NCBI GenBank assembly: GCA_002868985.1
Contig: PKTV01000275.1
Coordinates: 1 to 7,314, forward strand
Direction: 5' to 3'
Length of the DNA: 7,314 nt
From: Desulfobacteraceae bacterium
Lineage (GTDB): Bacteria > Desulfobacterota > Desulfobacteria > Desulfobacterales > UBA11574
The position numbers and the translations under genes are program-made. This document shows positions 1 to 6,077 of this stretch, one piece after another (position 1 is the first letter of the stretch; each line of letters starts with the position of its first letter). Under the pieces are notes generated by a model that had not been told where the DNA came from, ran no database searches, and saw nothing but the letters and a program-made list of their open reading frames with translations.

Positions 1-309
1 GAAAAATCCGCCAAGGTTCCCGTAACAGAATCCTTCCGGCAGCAACATGGGCGACTTCCCTACGACCTCAAACCGGGAGGCGCCCTGGACACCGGTAGCG
101 CCTAAAGGGCCACTCATGAGTATCAGGCGATTTTCCGGATCAAAAGCACCCACATCAGGTCCGACTTCTTCCCAGTAGATCCGTGTGGCAATTCCGCGTC
201 CTCCAAGAAAACGTTCCGCATAGTCCATGGTATCACGTTCAGTGACCCGAGAATTTGACAGGTCAACGTTGAGAATCTTTCCACACCATCCAAAAGTATT
301 AACTGCCAT
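1..309 (-). CDS. Aldehyde:ferredoxin oxidoreductase family protein, N-terminal part (runs off the window)
   Basis: The first 103 codons of a gene reading leftward out of the window; the ATG is at 309-307. The translation begins MAVNTFGWCGKILNVDLS and has the N-terminal AOR-domain pattern: an opening G-K-I-L-x-V-D-L-S strand, a FLGGRGIATRIYWEEV segment (residues 33-48), DPENRLILMSGPLGATG (57-73) and a GKSPM...YGNLGGFF segment (84-103). In known AOR enzymes this domain helps bind the bis-pterin tungsten cofactor; the cysteines that bind the [4Fe-4S] cluster lie later and are not visible. Family members oxidise aldehydes with ferredoxin or, as BamB, form the active-site subunit of class II benzoyl-CoA reductase; the fragment cannot decide between these. 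The start is supported by AAGGAG at 316-321, 6 nt upstream. It follows the glutaconyl-CoA decarboxylase gene on the same strand after 122 nt with no clear terminator between, so co-transcription is possible but unproven. Confidence 0.88.
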   Translation of the reverse strand, partial: MAVNTFGWCGKILNVDLSNSRVTERDTMDYAERFLGGRGIATRIYWEEVGPDVGAFDPENRLILMSGPLGATGVQGASRFEVVGKSPMLLPEGFCYGNLGGFF

Positions 310-315
310 TTTTCG

Positions 316-321
316 CTCCTT
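316..321 (-). promoter_or_regulatory. Ribosome binding site of the AOR-family gene
   Basis: AAGGAG on the minus strand, 6 nt before the ATG at 309. It fixes the start of a gene that is otherwise incomplete. Confidence 0.7.
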
Positions 322-431
322 ATCGATAGTCGTCCATTAATTTCATTTTATAGAGTTATTTATAATCATTAGAATACTGAGAAATCAGGAATTCCACAAG
401 ACCTGCATTCGTCAAAACTCAGTGGACAGAA

Positions 432-2165
432 TTACCCTTTGATAATCCGGGGAAGGATCATATGATGCTGGGGGCAGATGGATTTTGGATTTTGATAGGC
501 TGCCCCGGTAAAGGCCACAAGGTATTTTCTCAAATCACACAGCGGTAAAATTTCATCCACAAGACCGTTTTTCGCACAAAACAGCGGCCTTGATTTTTCG
601 TGATACTCCCTGGCCAGTTTGTTCATCTTTTCGATGATAGGTTTCAAAGGCCTGCCTGCCTCTTTTTCTTTGACCAGCCTCCGGGAGTAAGTGGCCACCG
701 CAGCCGTCTCCCCGTGCATGACATATATTTCACTGGCTGCGGTTCCCAGGGTAAAGGCATTGTGCCGGTTGGCGGTGGGTCCGCCCATGAGATAGTGTGC
801 CGACGCCGTTCCTTTTCTGAGAAGCAACAGCATCATGGGAACGTCCGTTTGCTGTATCGAGTAGACCAACCCCTGGGCCAGACCCAAAAGTTCCGCTTTT
901 TCAGCCGAATCTCCCACATCCAGTCCTGAACTGTCCTGGAGCCAGATAACAGGAATCCGGTCTCTGCCGCAAAGGGTCACGAACTCGTTCATTTTTATCA
1001 ACCCCTGGCGGTAGAGTTTCCCGCCCATGCCCGGGTAGTCGGCATACTCCGGATAGTTCCTGCCAAGATATTGTTGTCTATTTCCTATGCAGGCCACCAG
1101 GAATCCGTTGATTTTACATAATCCCGCATATACTTCCGGGCCGTAATCAGGACGGAATTCCATATGCTCGCTGGAATCCACCAGCCTGGCCAGTACCTCG
1201 TCAAAATCGTATACTCTTTTGGGATTTAAGGGAATCAAGCGGTAAAGATCCTCTATTGGAAATCGGGGTTCTTTCGGTTTAGTAACCCGAAAAAATTTTG
1301 GATGATATGCCGGCATATCTTTCATATAATCTTTTAGTCCGTCCAACACACCGGTTTCATCTTCAAACACATATCTAAAAAAACCGGTTTCATCATAGTG
1401 GATGTTCACCGACCCGGGTGGTTTGGCCCGAAACTGTTTTGCTTTTTCGATGATTTCTTCTGCGGCTTCTAAATTAAATTCTCCTTTGGGTGCCATGCCG
1501 CTAACGATGCCGACACCACCCACGGCAATATTACAGTCTTTGTGCGCAAAGAGTATGGTGGGGCTGATGCTCTGATATCCGCCGCCGGCCGGATTGGTCC
1601 CATAGATGCCGGCCAGCACCGGAATTCCCATTTGTTCAAGTTCGGCATGCCTGAAAAAAGGGGTTCCGGCCCCACGACGATTGGCATAGAATTTTTCCTG
1701 TTCAGTCAATTTGGCGCCACTGCAATTAACCAGCCAGACCAAAGGAATATTTAACCGTTTGGACAGGTCGGTCACCCGAAGAATATTTTCAGACTGTCCC
1801 GGCAGCCATGCCCCGGCCATCACCTTGTTGTCAAAACCGATGATTACCGACCATTTCCCGGAAATCTTTCCAATACCATCGATTACGTTGGTCGTTCCTT
1901 CTGCATTGTTCATTGGATTGTACAGGGTATGCAAAGGACACCAGGTGCCGGGATCGACAAGGTATTCAAGACGCTGCCATACGGTCATCTGTCCCCTGGC
2001 ATTAATCTTCTCTTCAGGGAACCCGGCCAGTTTGACCCGATTTACTTCATCAGCGACATCTTCTTCGATCTTTTTGATGCTGTTAAGGTTTTCTTCCGTG
2101 CTCTTTATTCGGCCTTTTTTCAGGGCATTGCCAAATTCAGTCATTTTTTCAAAATAGGGTTTCAT
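432..2165 (-). CDS. gcdA: Glutaconyl-CoA decarboxylase alpha subunit (biotin-dependent carboxyltransferase)
   Basis: 577 residues, close to the roughly 587 of Acidaminococcus GcdA, with similarity by eye along the full length. It transfers the carboxylate of glutaconyl-CoA to biotin, giving crotonyl-CoA; in the known complex the carboxybiotin is then decarboxylated by a membrane subunit that pumps Na+. The protein has two crotonase-like carboxyltransferase domains. The N-terminal half carries LPGQSENILR (121-130), NRRGAGTPFFRHAE (162-175) and GIYGTNPAGGGYQSIS (187-202); the C-terminal half carries GGKLYRQGLIKMNEF (381-395), QDSSGLDVGD (410-419) and RKGTASAHYLMGGP (450-463), and it ends with a family-typical AAYQNP...CP.HHMILPR. 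The substitutions GTNPAGGGY and NRRG.GTPFF point to the Gcd subfamily rather than propionyl- or methylcrotonyl-CoA carboxylase beta subunits. The start ATG lies 3 nt after the stop of the biotin-carrier gene, and its Shine-Dalgarno GAGG (2174-2177) sits inside the last codons of that gene, implying translational coupling. A role in degrading glutaryl-CoA, as in benzoate-using sulfate reducers, is inferred. Confidence 0.93.
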   Translation of the reverse strand: MKPYFEKMTEFGNALKKGRIKSTEENLNSIKKIEEDVADEVNRVKLAGFPEEKINARGQMTVWQRLEYLVDPGTWCPLHTLYNPMNNAEGTTNVIDGIGKISGKWSVIIGFDNKVMAGAWLPGQSENILRVTDLSKRLNIPLVWLVNCSGAKLTEQEKFYANRRGAGTPFFRHAELEQMGIPVLAGIYGTNPAGGGYQSISPTILFAHKDCNIAVGGVGIVSGMAPKGEFNLEAAEEIIEKAKQFRAKPPGSVNIHYDETGFFRYVFEDETGVLDGLKDYMKDMPAYHPKFFRVTKPKEPRFPIEDLYRLIPLNPKRVYDFDEVLARLVDSSEHMEFRPDYGPEVYAGLCKINGFLVACIGNRQQYLGRNYPEYADYPGMGGKLYRQGLIKMNEFVTLCGRDRIPVIWLQDSSGLDVGDSAEKAELLGLAQGLVYSIQQTDVPMMLLLLRKGTASAHYLMGGPTANRHNAFTLGTAASEIYVMHGETAAVATYSRRLVKEKEAGRPLKPIIEKMNKLAREYHEKSRPLFCAKNGLVDEILPLCDLRKYLVAFTGAAYQNPKSICPQHHMILPRIIKG

Positions 2166-2168
2166 GGT

Positions 2169-2405
2169 TTAAACCTCGATGTGTTTTTCGTCGATAATGG
2201 CCAAAACATCGTTTTCCGCCACTTCTTCCCCTTCTTTGACGTTGACTTCTCTGACAACCCCGTCACAGGGGACAAATATGGGTGTTTCCATCTTCATGGC
2301 TTCAATCACCAGGATTTCCTCGTCTTCTTCTACCTTATCCCCCGGATTTATTTTCAGTTGAAATACCTTTCCGTCAAGTGGCGCCACTATTTCCTGTGTC
2401 ATCAT
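2169..2405 (-). CDS. gcdC: Biotin carrier protein (biotinyl domain) of the glutaconyl-CoA decarboxylase
   Basis: A 78-residue single biotinyl/lipoyl-attachment domain with the biotinylation motif EAMKM; the lysine that would carry biotin is K38 (K37 if the second ATG is used). The flanking hydrophobic strands and the PCDGVVREV and GEEVAENDVLAII segments complete the flattened beta-barrel. It shuttles carboxyl groups between the carboxyltransferase encoded next and a decarboxylase or carboxylase partner. It lacks the long Ala/Pro-rich linker region of Acidaminococcus GcdC (about 145 residues), so it is a minimal stand-alone carrier, similar to those paired with methylmalonyl-CoA decarboxylase-type systems. 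Two consecutive ATGs start the frame (2405 and 2402). The Shine-Dalgarno GGAGGG at 2408-2413 is only 2 nt from the first but 5 nt from the second, so the true protein may be 77 residues. It is the first recognisable gene of its minus-strand unit. Confidence 0.92.
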   Translation of the reverse strand: MMTQEIVAPLDGKVFQLKINPGDKVEEDEEILVIEAMKMETPIFVPCDGVVREVNVKEGEEVAENDVLAIIDEKHIEV

Positions 2406-2407
2406 CG

Positions 2408-2413
2408 CCCTCC
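2408..2413 (-). promoter_or_regulatory. Ribosome binding site of the biotin carrier gene
   Basis: GGAGGG on the minus strand. Its spacing (2 nt to the ATG at 2405, 5 nt to the ATG at 2402) favours the second ATG as the working start. Confidence 0.65.
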
Positions 2414-2492
2414 GTAAAATAGAATATTACAAATCATAAAAAAGCACCGATTATCTGTCAAACAGTATCATCATTTCTCGGAAAGTCCCAGG

Positions 2493-2576
2493 CTAAAGCA
2501 AAATGGCATCCTGACTCCAGGCCGAAAGAGCAGTCAAACACAGATATACCAGTGTTGCTACAATTATTTTTTTCAC
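2493..2576 (-). CDS. Possible small protein or relic signal peptide, 27 codons
   Basis: A GTG-started ORF reading MKKIIVATLVYLCLTALSAW then SQDAILL and a TAG stop. It has the layout of an N-terminal signal peptide: two lysines, a hydrophobic core of about 14 residues, then a small-residue ALSAWS region before SQD. The start is supported by AAAGGTGA at 2583-2590 on the minus strand, about 7 nt upstream. It lies 87 nt upstream of the biotin-carrier start on the same strand. It may be a real one-helix membrane microprotein, the surviving 5' end of a broken secreted-protein gene, or chance. I do not recognise it, and it is far too short to be GcdD. Confidence 0.35.
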   Translation of the reverse strand: MKKIIVATLVYLCLTALSAWSQDAILL

Positions 2577-2869
2577 AGCTTTTCACCTTTCAAGAATAAG
2601 AAACAGATCATCTTTGCGTTATTCAACCCCTGTTAGTAATTTGGATCGTTTCCTTTCAATTATTTTCACAATATCTATCAAGGTTGCTTTTGCCTCATTG
2701 ACAGCCTCTTTAATGGTGAAAGAATCTTAAGTTTTATGTTGAAAATTTTACTATAATAATGCAAGTTGTAAAGGATAAGTTTGAAGATCATCACTCGAAA
2801 TCTATGATGCTGCGGTAAAACCTGAAATTTACGAATTTAAATTGTTCGCCCCTTTGTTTGGATTATAAT

Positions 2870-3964
2870 ATGACACCCATAAAAATTGGTATCATCGGAG
2901 TTGGCAATTGTGCAAGTTCTCTCTTGCAGGGAATAATATACTACCAAGGAAGAAACCGCAATAATGCCATCGGAATTTTAAGTTGGTCGATCAATGGTTA
3001 CACGCCTGCTGATATTGAAGTTGTTTCGGCATTTGATGTCGATCAGAGAAAAGTCGGTAAAGATCTTCATGACGCCATTTTCCAGCGACCCAACTGCACC
3101 AAAAAATTTGTGGATAGGATGCCAAAAGCCGACGTAAGGGTATCCATGGGAAAAATATTGGACGGTTTTTCCGAACATATGAAGAATTATGAATCGGACT
3201 ACACCTTTTTGCTTTGTGATAAAAAGGAGCCGTCCAAAAGCGACGTTATCGAAATCTTAAAGCATTCCGGGACGGAAATGCTGTTAAATTATTTGCCTGT
3301 GGGTTCAGAAAAGGCATCAAGGTTTTATGCTGAATGCGCCCTGGAGGCCGGTGTGGCATTTATCAACAATATTCCTGTTTTTATTGCCAGTGATCCTTCT
3401 TGGGCAAAAAGATTTAAATCCAGTGGAATTCCACTCATCGGAGACGATATCAAGTCCCAGCTTGGGGCTACGATTGTTCATCGCGCGTTGGCGAACCTGT
3501 TTGAAAAACGGGGTGTAAAACTGGAAAAGACTTATCAAATCAACACGGGAGGCAACACCGATTTCTTAAACATGTTAAACAGGAATCGGCTTGATAAAAA
3601 AAAGGAATCGAAAACAGCGGCAGTGCAGGCTGTTTTAAGCAGAAAGCTCGAAGACCGCAACATACACATCGGCCCCAGTGATTATGTCCCATGGCTCAAT
3701 GACAACAAAGTGTGCTTTATTCGGATGGAAGGACGAATTTTTGGCGATATCCCTGTAAATGTCGAACTTCGATTGTCTGTTGAAGATTCTCCCAATTCCG
3801 CCGGCGCTGCCATCGATTGCATCCGGTTATGCAAATTGGCAATCGAACGAAATATCGGCGGCGTATTAGAGGCGGCTTCAGCCTATTATTGCAAACATCC
3901 ACCGGTTCAATATGTTGATGATGAGGCCTTTTTGTTGCTCAAAGATTTTATTTCAAACAAATAA
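2870..3964 (+). CDS. ino1: Inositol-3-phosphate synthase (myo-inositol-1-phosphate synthase)
   Basis: 364 residues from the ATG at 2870, matching the compact actinobacterial/archaeal form (about 365) rather than the roughly 500-residue eukaryotic form. It converts glucose-6-phosphate to 1D-myo-inositol 3-phosphate in the cytoplasm, with NAD acting catalytically. The N-terminus is a Rossmann motif, IGIIGVGNCASSLLQG (residues 6-21). Family blocks follow: LLNYLPVGSE (138-147), AFINNIPVFIAS (163-174), GDDIKSQLGAT (191-201), INTGGNTDFLNM (224-235), SKTAAVQ (247-253) in the catalytic region, DYVPWLNDNK (271-280) and DSPNSAG (306-312). A TTG at 2858 would add four residues, but the ATG gives the usual family start just before the Rossmann strand. 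Neither start has a good Shine-Dalgarno; only GGA at 2860-2862 precedes the ATG. A histidine phosphatase gene follows on the same strand after 48 nt. The enzyme would supply Ins-3-P, the acceptor used by MshA, whose homologue is encoded at 6078-7307. Confidence 0.95.
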   Translation: MTPIKIGIIGVGNCASSLLQGIIYYQGRNRNNAIGILSWSINGYTPADIEVVSAFDVDQRKVGKDLHDAIFQRPNCTKKFVDRMPKADVRVSMGKILDGFSEHMKNYESDYTFLLCDKKEPSKSDVIEILKHSGTEMLLNYLPVGSEKASRFYAECALEAGVAFINNIPVFIASDPSWAKRFKSSGIPLIGDDIKSQLGATIVHRALANLFEKRGVKLEKTYQINTGGNTDFLNMLNRNRLDKKKESKTAAVQAVLSRKLEDRNIHIGPSDYVPWLNDNKVCFIRMEGRIFGDIPVNVELRLSVEDSPNSAGAAIDCIRLCKLAIERNIGGVLEAASAYYCKHPPVQYVDDEAFLLLKDFISNK

Positions 3965-4012
3965 GCTTTCATAACATAAACCCACATCTTTCAAAGGTCG
4001 CAAAGTGGTTAG

Positions 4013-4666
4013 ATGATACAAACCGGAATTATCCCACAACATGCAGCCACACGCATTTCTTTGGTTCGACATGCCAGCGTGCATAATCCATCAAATATTT
4101 TTTATGGCCGTCTGCCCGGTTTTTCAATCAGCAAAAGAGGGCACCTTGAAGCGGCTCTCACAGCCCGGGCGTTAAAGGACCTGAGCATTAAAGAAATTGT
4201 AAGCAGCCCCCTGCTTCGCTGCCGCCAAACAGCAGCTGAAATCCTTAAATATCATCATCTCAAGTTGAGGCAATCAAACTTAATCACAGAGGTGTATACA
4301 TCGTTTCAAGGTCAGTCTTCGGATGTGGTTGATTTAAGAAACGGAGATGTTTATAGCGGTGTTGATTCGAAATATGAGCAACCGGAAGACATATTGCTGA
4401 GGGTTAATAAGTTTTTATCCAGAATCCGCCGAGCTTGTTTCGGAAAGCATGTTGTTGCGGTGACGCACGGCGACGTTATTTTATTTATGGTGTTGTGGGC
4501 GAGTGATTTTCCCTTGACACCTTATTACAAGGAAAGATTCACAACCCTTGGAATCTTAGAGGAATATCCTGCCACTTCCTCAATTACGACCTTTTGTTAT
4601 TCAACGGATAAAAAAGATGAGCGTCCGTCCATCGCCTATTTTAACCCAACGATCCACTTGTCGTGA
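4013..4666 (+). CDS. Histidine phosphatase family protein (phosphoglycerate mutase-like), candidate inositol-glycan phosphatase
   Basis: 217 residues with the marks of the histidine phosphatase superfamily (branch 1). The phosphate-pocket motif LVRHAS is at 17-22 (R19, nucleophile H20; Ala replaces the usual Gly of RHG). SPLLRCRQTA is at 65-74 (second Arg, R69), a probable acid/base E93 lies in ITEVYTSFQGQ, and VTHGDV at 150-155 supplies the second His, H152. All four catalytic positions are present, so it should be active as a phosphatase or mutase. There is no signal peptide, so it is cytoplasmic. It lies 48 nt after ino1 on the same strand and is probably co-transcribed. The ATG has only a weak GTGG-like Shine-Dalgarno, with AAAGG further away at 3993-3997. 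The family cannot be assigned a substrate by sequence alone: alpha-ribazole phosphatase and general sugar-phosphate phosphatases look alike. Action on GlcNAc-inositol phosphate is inferred from the gene neighbourhood only. Confidence 0.88.
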   Translation: MIQTGIIPQHAATRISLVRHASVHNPSNIFYGRLPGFSISKRGHLEAALTARALKDLSIKEIVSSPLLRCRQTAAEILKYHHLKLRQSNLITEVYTSFQGQSSDVVDLRNGDVYSGVDSKYEQPEDILLRVNKFLSRIRRACFGKHVVAVTHGDVILFMVLWASDFPLTPYYKERFTTLGILEEYPATSSITTFCYSTDKKDERPSIAYFNPTIHLS

Positions 4667-5102
4667 TAATCCTATTCAGCTTTTTACATAACAGCGAAGG
4701 ATTGTTACAGGGAATGTGATTAATAGTAAAGAATCCTGCCCCAAAGGACCAGGCATTGGTTTACCCCCAAAAAAGGAACTGTTTCCCTGAAAGCCAGACA
4801 AGTTAAAAGTGCCTAAAGTGATCTAAAGTGCCTAAAGTTATGGAGTCGCTTCGCTCCGATGTTTTTATATAATTTACAGAATTCCTTAACTTTAGCTCAC
4901 TTTAAACCCTGGCCCAGACCGATAACCATCACTCTTTACTTAAAAGATATGTTTGAAATGGCACATAGGTCAGATCAATATATTAACGATTCGCACCAGG
5001 GCAGGCTTTAGTTCACTTCAAACTCTTGCAGCAATTCTTTTTGCAGAGCCAGAGAACTCTGACCTGACCCAGAGAACCATGTTTTTTATGACGAAATAAA
5101 GT
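4667..5102. other. Convergent intergenic region with repeat structures
   Basis: About 435 bp between the stops of two convergent genes. The first 135 bp show nothing I can name; TGCC/GGCA arms around 4740 are too weak to call a terminator. From about 4804 it is repeat-like: tandem TAAAGTG units, a short hairpin, an inverted copy and a degenerate further copy at 5007-5023. It also has a nine-base direct repeat CCAGAGAAC at 5049-5057 and 5069-5077. No plausible coding frame was found. Confidence 0.6.
4804..4905. repeat. Tandem TAAAGTG units with inverted copy flanking a small hairpin
   Basis: Four consecutive 9-11 nt units: TAAAAGTGCC (4804-4813), TAAAGTGATC (4814-4823), TAAAGTGCC (4824-4832) and TAAAGTTATGG (4833-4843). 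A short hairpin GGAGTCGCTTCGCTCC follows at 4842-4857, six base pairs with one bulged T. Across an AT-rich stretch lies TTAACTTTAGCTCACTTTAA (4886-4905), which is the reverse complement of units 3-4 apart from the two bases of the CC spacer and one extra base. TTTAGTTCACTTCAAAC at 5007-5023 repeats 4891-4907 with two mismatches. Looks like a dispersed intergenic repeat; whether it folds as RNA or behaves as a MITE-like element is unknown. Confidence 0.65.
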
Positions 5103-5798
5103 TCAATAGGCCACCTCCACCTGATGAAACGCTTCGGCGATCTCAAAATATTCGCCTTCGGCCATTTTCTGGCATCGCTGCCAAAGCCATTTTTCCAGAT
5201 CAGGGATGCCAAGCTGGATAATTTGGCTTTTGTGACAACGCAATGCCTCAAGTTTGAGATGAAAGGTTTCGGTAATGTCAATTCTCAAATTGACGTCCTC
5301 GGTTCCGAAAAACAGGATTTTTTTCACTTTATGGGGATTGAGCCCTTCTTCGATTAAATCCGGATATGCCAGCAGATCGCGGGCATAAGGAAAGACCGCA
5401 TCCAGCGTTACCTGTCCGGTGATGCGATGGTCTCTGTGCCAGATGTAACGCCTGTAAGGATCTGATGTTACGACCACATCCGGTTTATATGTTCGGATTT
5501 GTCTTACAATGGCTTTTCGGAAATCCGATGTATCTTCGAGTCCCTGGTCAGGATATCGAAGGAAAACGACATCAGAGACACCCAATACGGCAGCAGCATC
5601 TTTTTGCTCTTTTTCTCGAATTTTTGCAAGCTGTTGGGGGGGTATGTCCGGATTGTCGGTACCTTTGTCCCCGCTGGTGCACACCACATAGACGACACGT
5701 CTGCCTTCTTGGGTCCACTTGGCGACAGAACCCGCGGCACCGAATTCTGAATCATCCGGATGCGCTGAAATGACCATTACCTCGGATTTATTGAACAT
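5103..5798 (-). CDS. PIG-L/LmbE family Zn-dependent N-acetylglucosaminyl deacetylase (MshB/BshB-like)
   Basis: 231 residues, the length of BshB-type deacetylases and shorter than MshB (about 300). The N-terminal motif SAHPDDSEFG (11-20) supplies zinc ligands H13 and D16 and the general base D15; HRDHR (121-125) supplies the third zinc ligand, H124. TSGDKG at 42-47 and KPDVVVTSDP at 105-114 are also family-typical. The family removes acetyl from GlcNAc joined to inositol (MshB, PIG-L), malate (BshB) or other partners. The protein has no signal peptide and should be cytoplasmic. The start is strongly supported by AGGTGATC (5803-5810), complementary to the 16S rRNA end. It lies downstream of the MshA-like glycosyltransferase on the same strand, 279 nt apart, and faces ino1 and the phosphatase. 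In this setting GlcNAc-inositol is the best substrate guess; de-acetylation of another glycan remains possible. Confidence 0.92.
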   Translation of the reverse strand: MFNKSEVMVISAHPDDSEFGAAGSVAKWTQEGRRVVYVVCTSGDKGTDNPDIPPQQLAKIREKEQKDAAAVLGVSDVVFLRYPDQGLEDTSDFRKAIVRQIRTYKPDVVVTSDPYRRYIWHRDHRITGQVTLDAVFPYARDLLAYPDLIEEGLNPHKVKKILFFGTEDVNLRIDITETFHLKLEALRCHKSQIIQLGIPDLEKWLWQRCQKMAEGEYFEIAEAFHQVEVAY

Positions 5799-5802
5799 AT
5801 TG

Positions 5803-5812
5803 GATCACCTTT
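5803..5812 (-). promoter_or_regulatory. Strong ribosome binding site of the PIG-L deacetylase gene
   Basis: AAAGGTGATC on the minus strand. Its last eight bases are complementary to GATCACCT at the 16S rRNA 3' end. It settles the start at 5798. Confidence 0.75.
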
Positions 5813-5852
5813 TATATTTTTTACATTGAAAAACTGGTCCTCTTCGTCAGAA

Positions 5853-5985
5853 TAGAAAAGAGGAAAGAGAAAATAGGAAGATAAAGAGCAAGAAGGTGGG
5901 AAGGTTGGTATGATTTAGAGCCTCCGACCTTCTGATTTTCTAACCTTCTTAACTTCCTGTTTCCCGAGACCTTCTCATCTTCTAA
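5853..5985. repeat. Purine-rich/pyrimidine-rich inverted repeat
   Basis: A run that is almost all purine on the plus strand (about 5853-5907) faces a pyrimidine-rich run (about 5920-5985) carrying ACCTTCT three times (5927-5933, 5943-5949 and 5970-5976). AAGAAGGT (5890-5897) pairs perfectly with ACCTTCTT (5943-5950), and AAGGTTGG (5901-5908) pairs with CCGACCTT (5924-5931) through one G-T wobble, giving nested hairpins. It has no coding potential that I trust. Confidence 0.55.
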
Positions 5986-5999
5986 TTACAGTTGCGCCC

Positions 6000-6041
6000 G
6001 CCCGCCTCGCCTGAACGAGCTCAAGGCTCGCGATGGCGGGC
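6000..6041. repeat. GC-rich compound hairpin (REP/MITE-like)
   Basis: GCCCGCC-TCGC (6000-6010) pairs with GCGA-t-GGCGGGC (6030-6041) with one bulged T. Inside it GAGC (6017-6020) pairs with GCTC (6026-6029) around a TCAAG loop, leaving CTGAAC unpaired on the left arm. It lies 36 nt past the stop of the glycosyltransferase gene. It is much richer in GC than its surroundings and no T-run follows on the minus strand, so it looks more like an inserted repeat than a standard terminator, although it could still slow transcription. Confidence 0.6.
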
Positions 6042-6077
6042 AGGTCCATTTGCGGTTATCTATTTTCTAATTCTTAT

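Larger units (their letters stand above)
2406..2857. other. AT-rich divergent intergenic region
   Basis: About 450 bp between the leftward decarboxylase genes and the rightward ino1 gene, so promoters for both should lie here. I see a TATAAT hexamer on the plus strand at 2752-2757 but no good -35 partner 16-18 nt upstream, and no convincing sigma70 promoter on the minus strand. It contains a 27-codon leader-like ORF (2493-2576, minus) and a 35-codon open stretch with no start (2619-2726, minus), described separately. No hairpin followed by a T-run was found. Confidence 0.6.

Noticed and set aside
1711..2417. Long plus-strand open frames opposite the decarboxylase and biotin carrier genes
   Set aside because: They are antisense to strongly conserved proteins and their translations show no family motifs; they are shadows of codon bias.
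2739..2757. TTGAAA and TATAAT as a plus-strand promoter for ino1
   Set aside because: The hexamers are only 7 nt apart, too close for a sigma70 promoter, and no better -35 lies at the right distance.
4735..4765. Possible terminator after the histidine phosphatase gene
   Set aside because: Only four-base arms (TGCC/GGCA) and no following T-run; too weak to call.
4967..5065. GGTCAGA and TCTGACC as arms of an inserted element
   Set aside because: A seven-base inverted match about 80 nt apart is expected by chance in AT-rich spacer, and no target duplication frames it.
5018..5281. 87-codon minus-strand frame overlapping the end of the deacetylase gene
   Set aside because: It overlaps the conserved deacetylase in another frame, runs into repeat-bearing spacer and has no recognisable domain.
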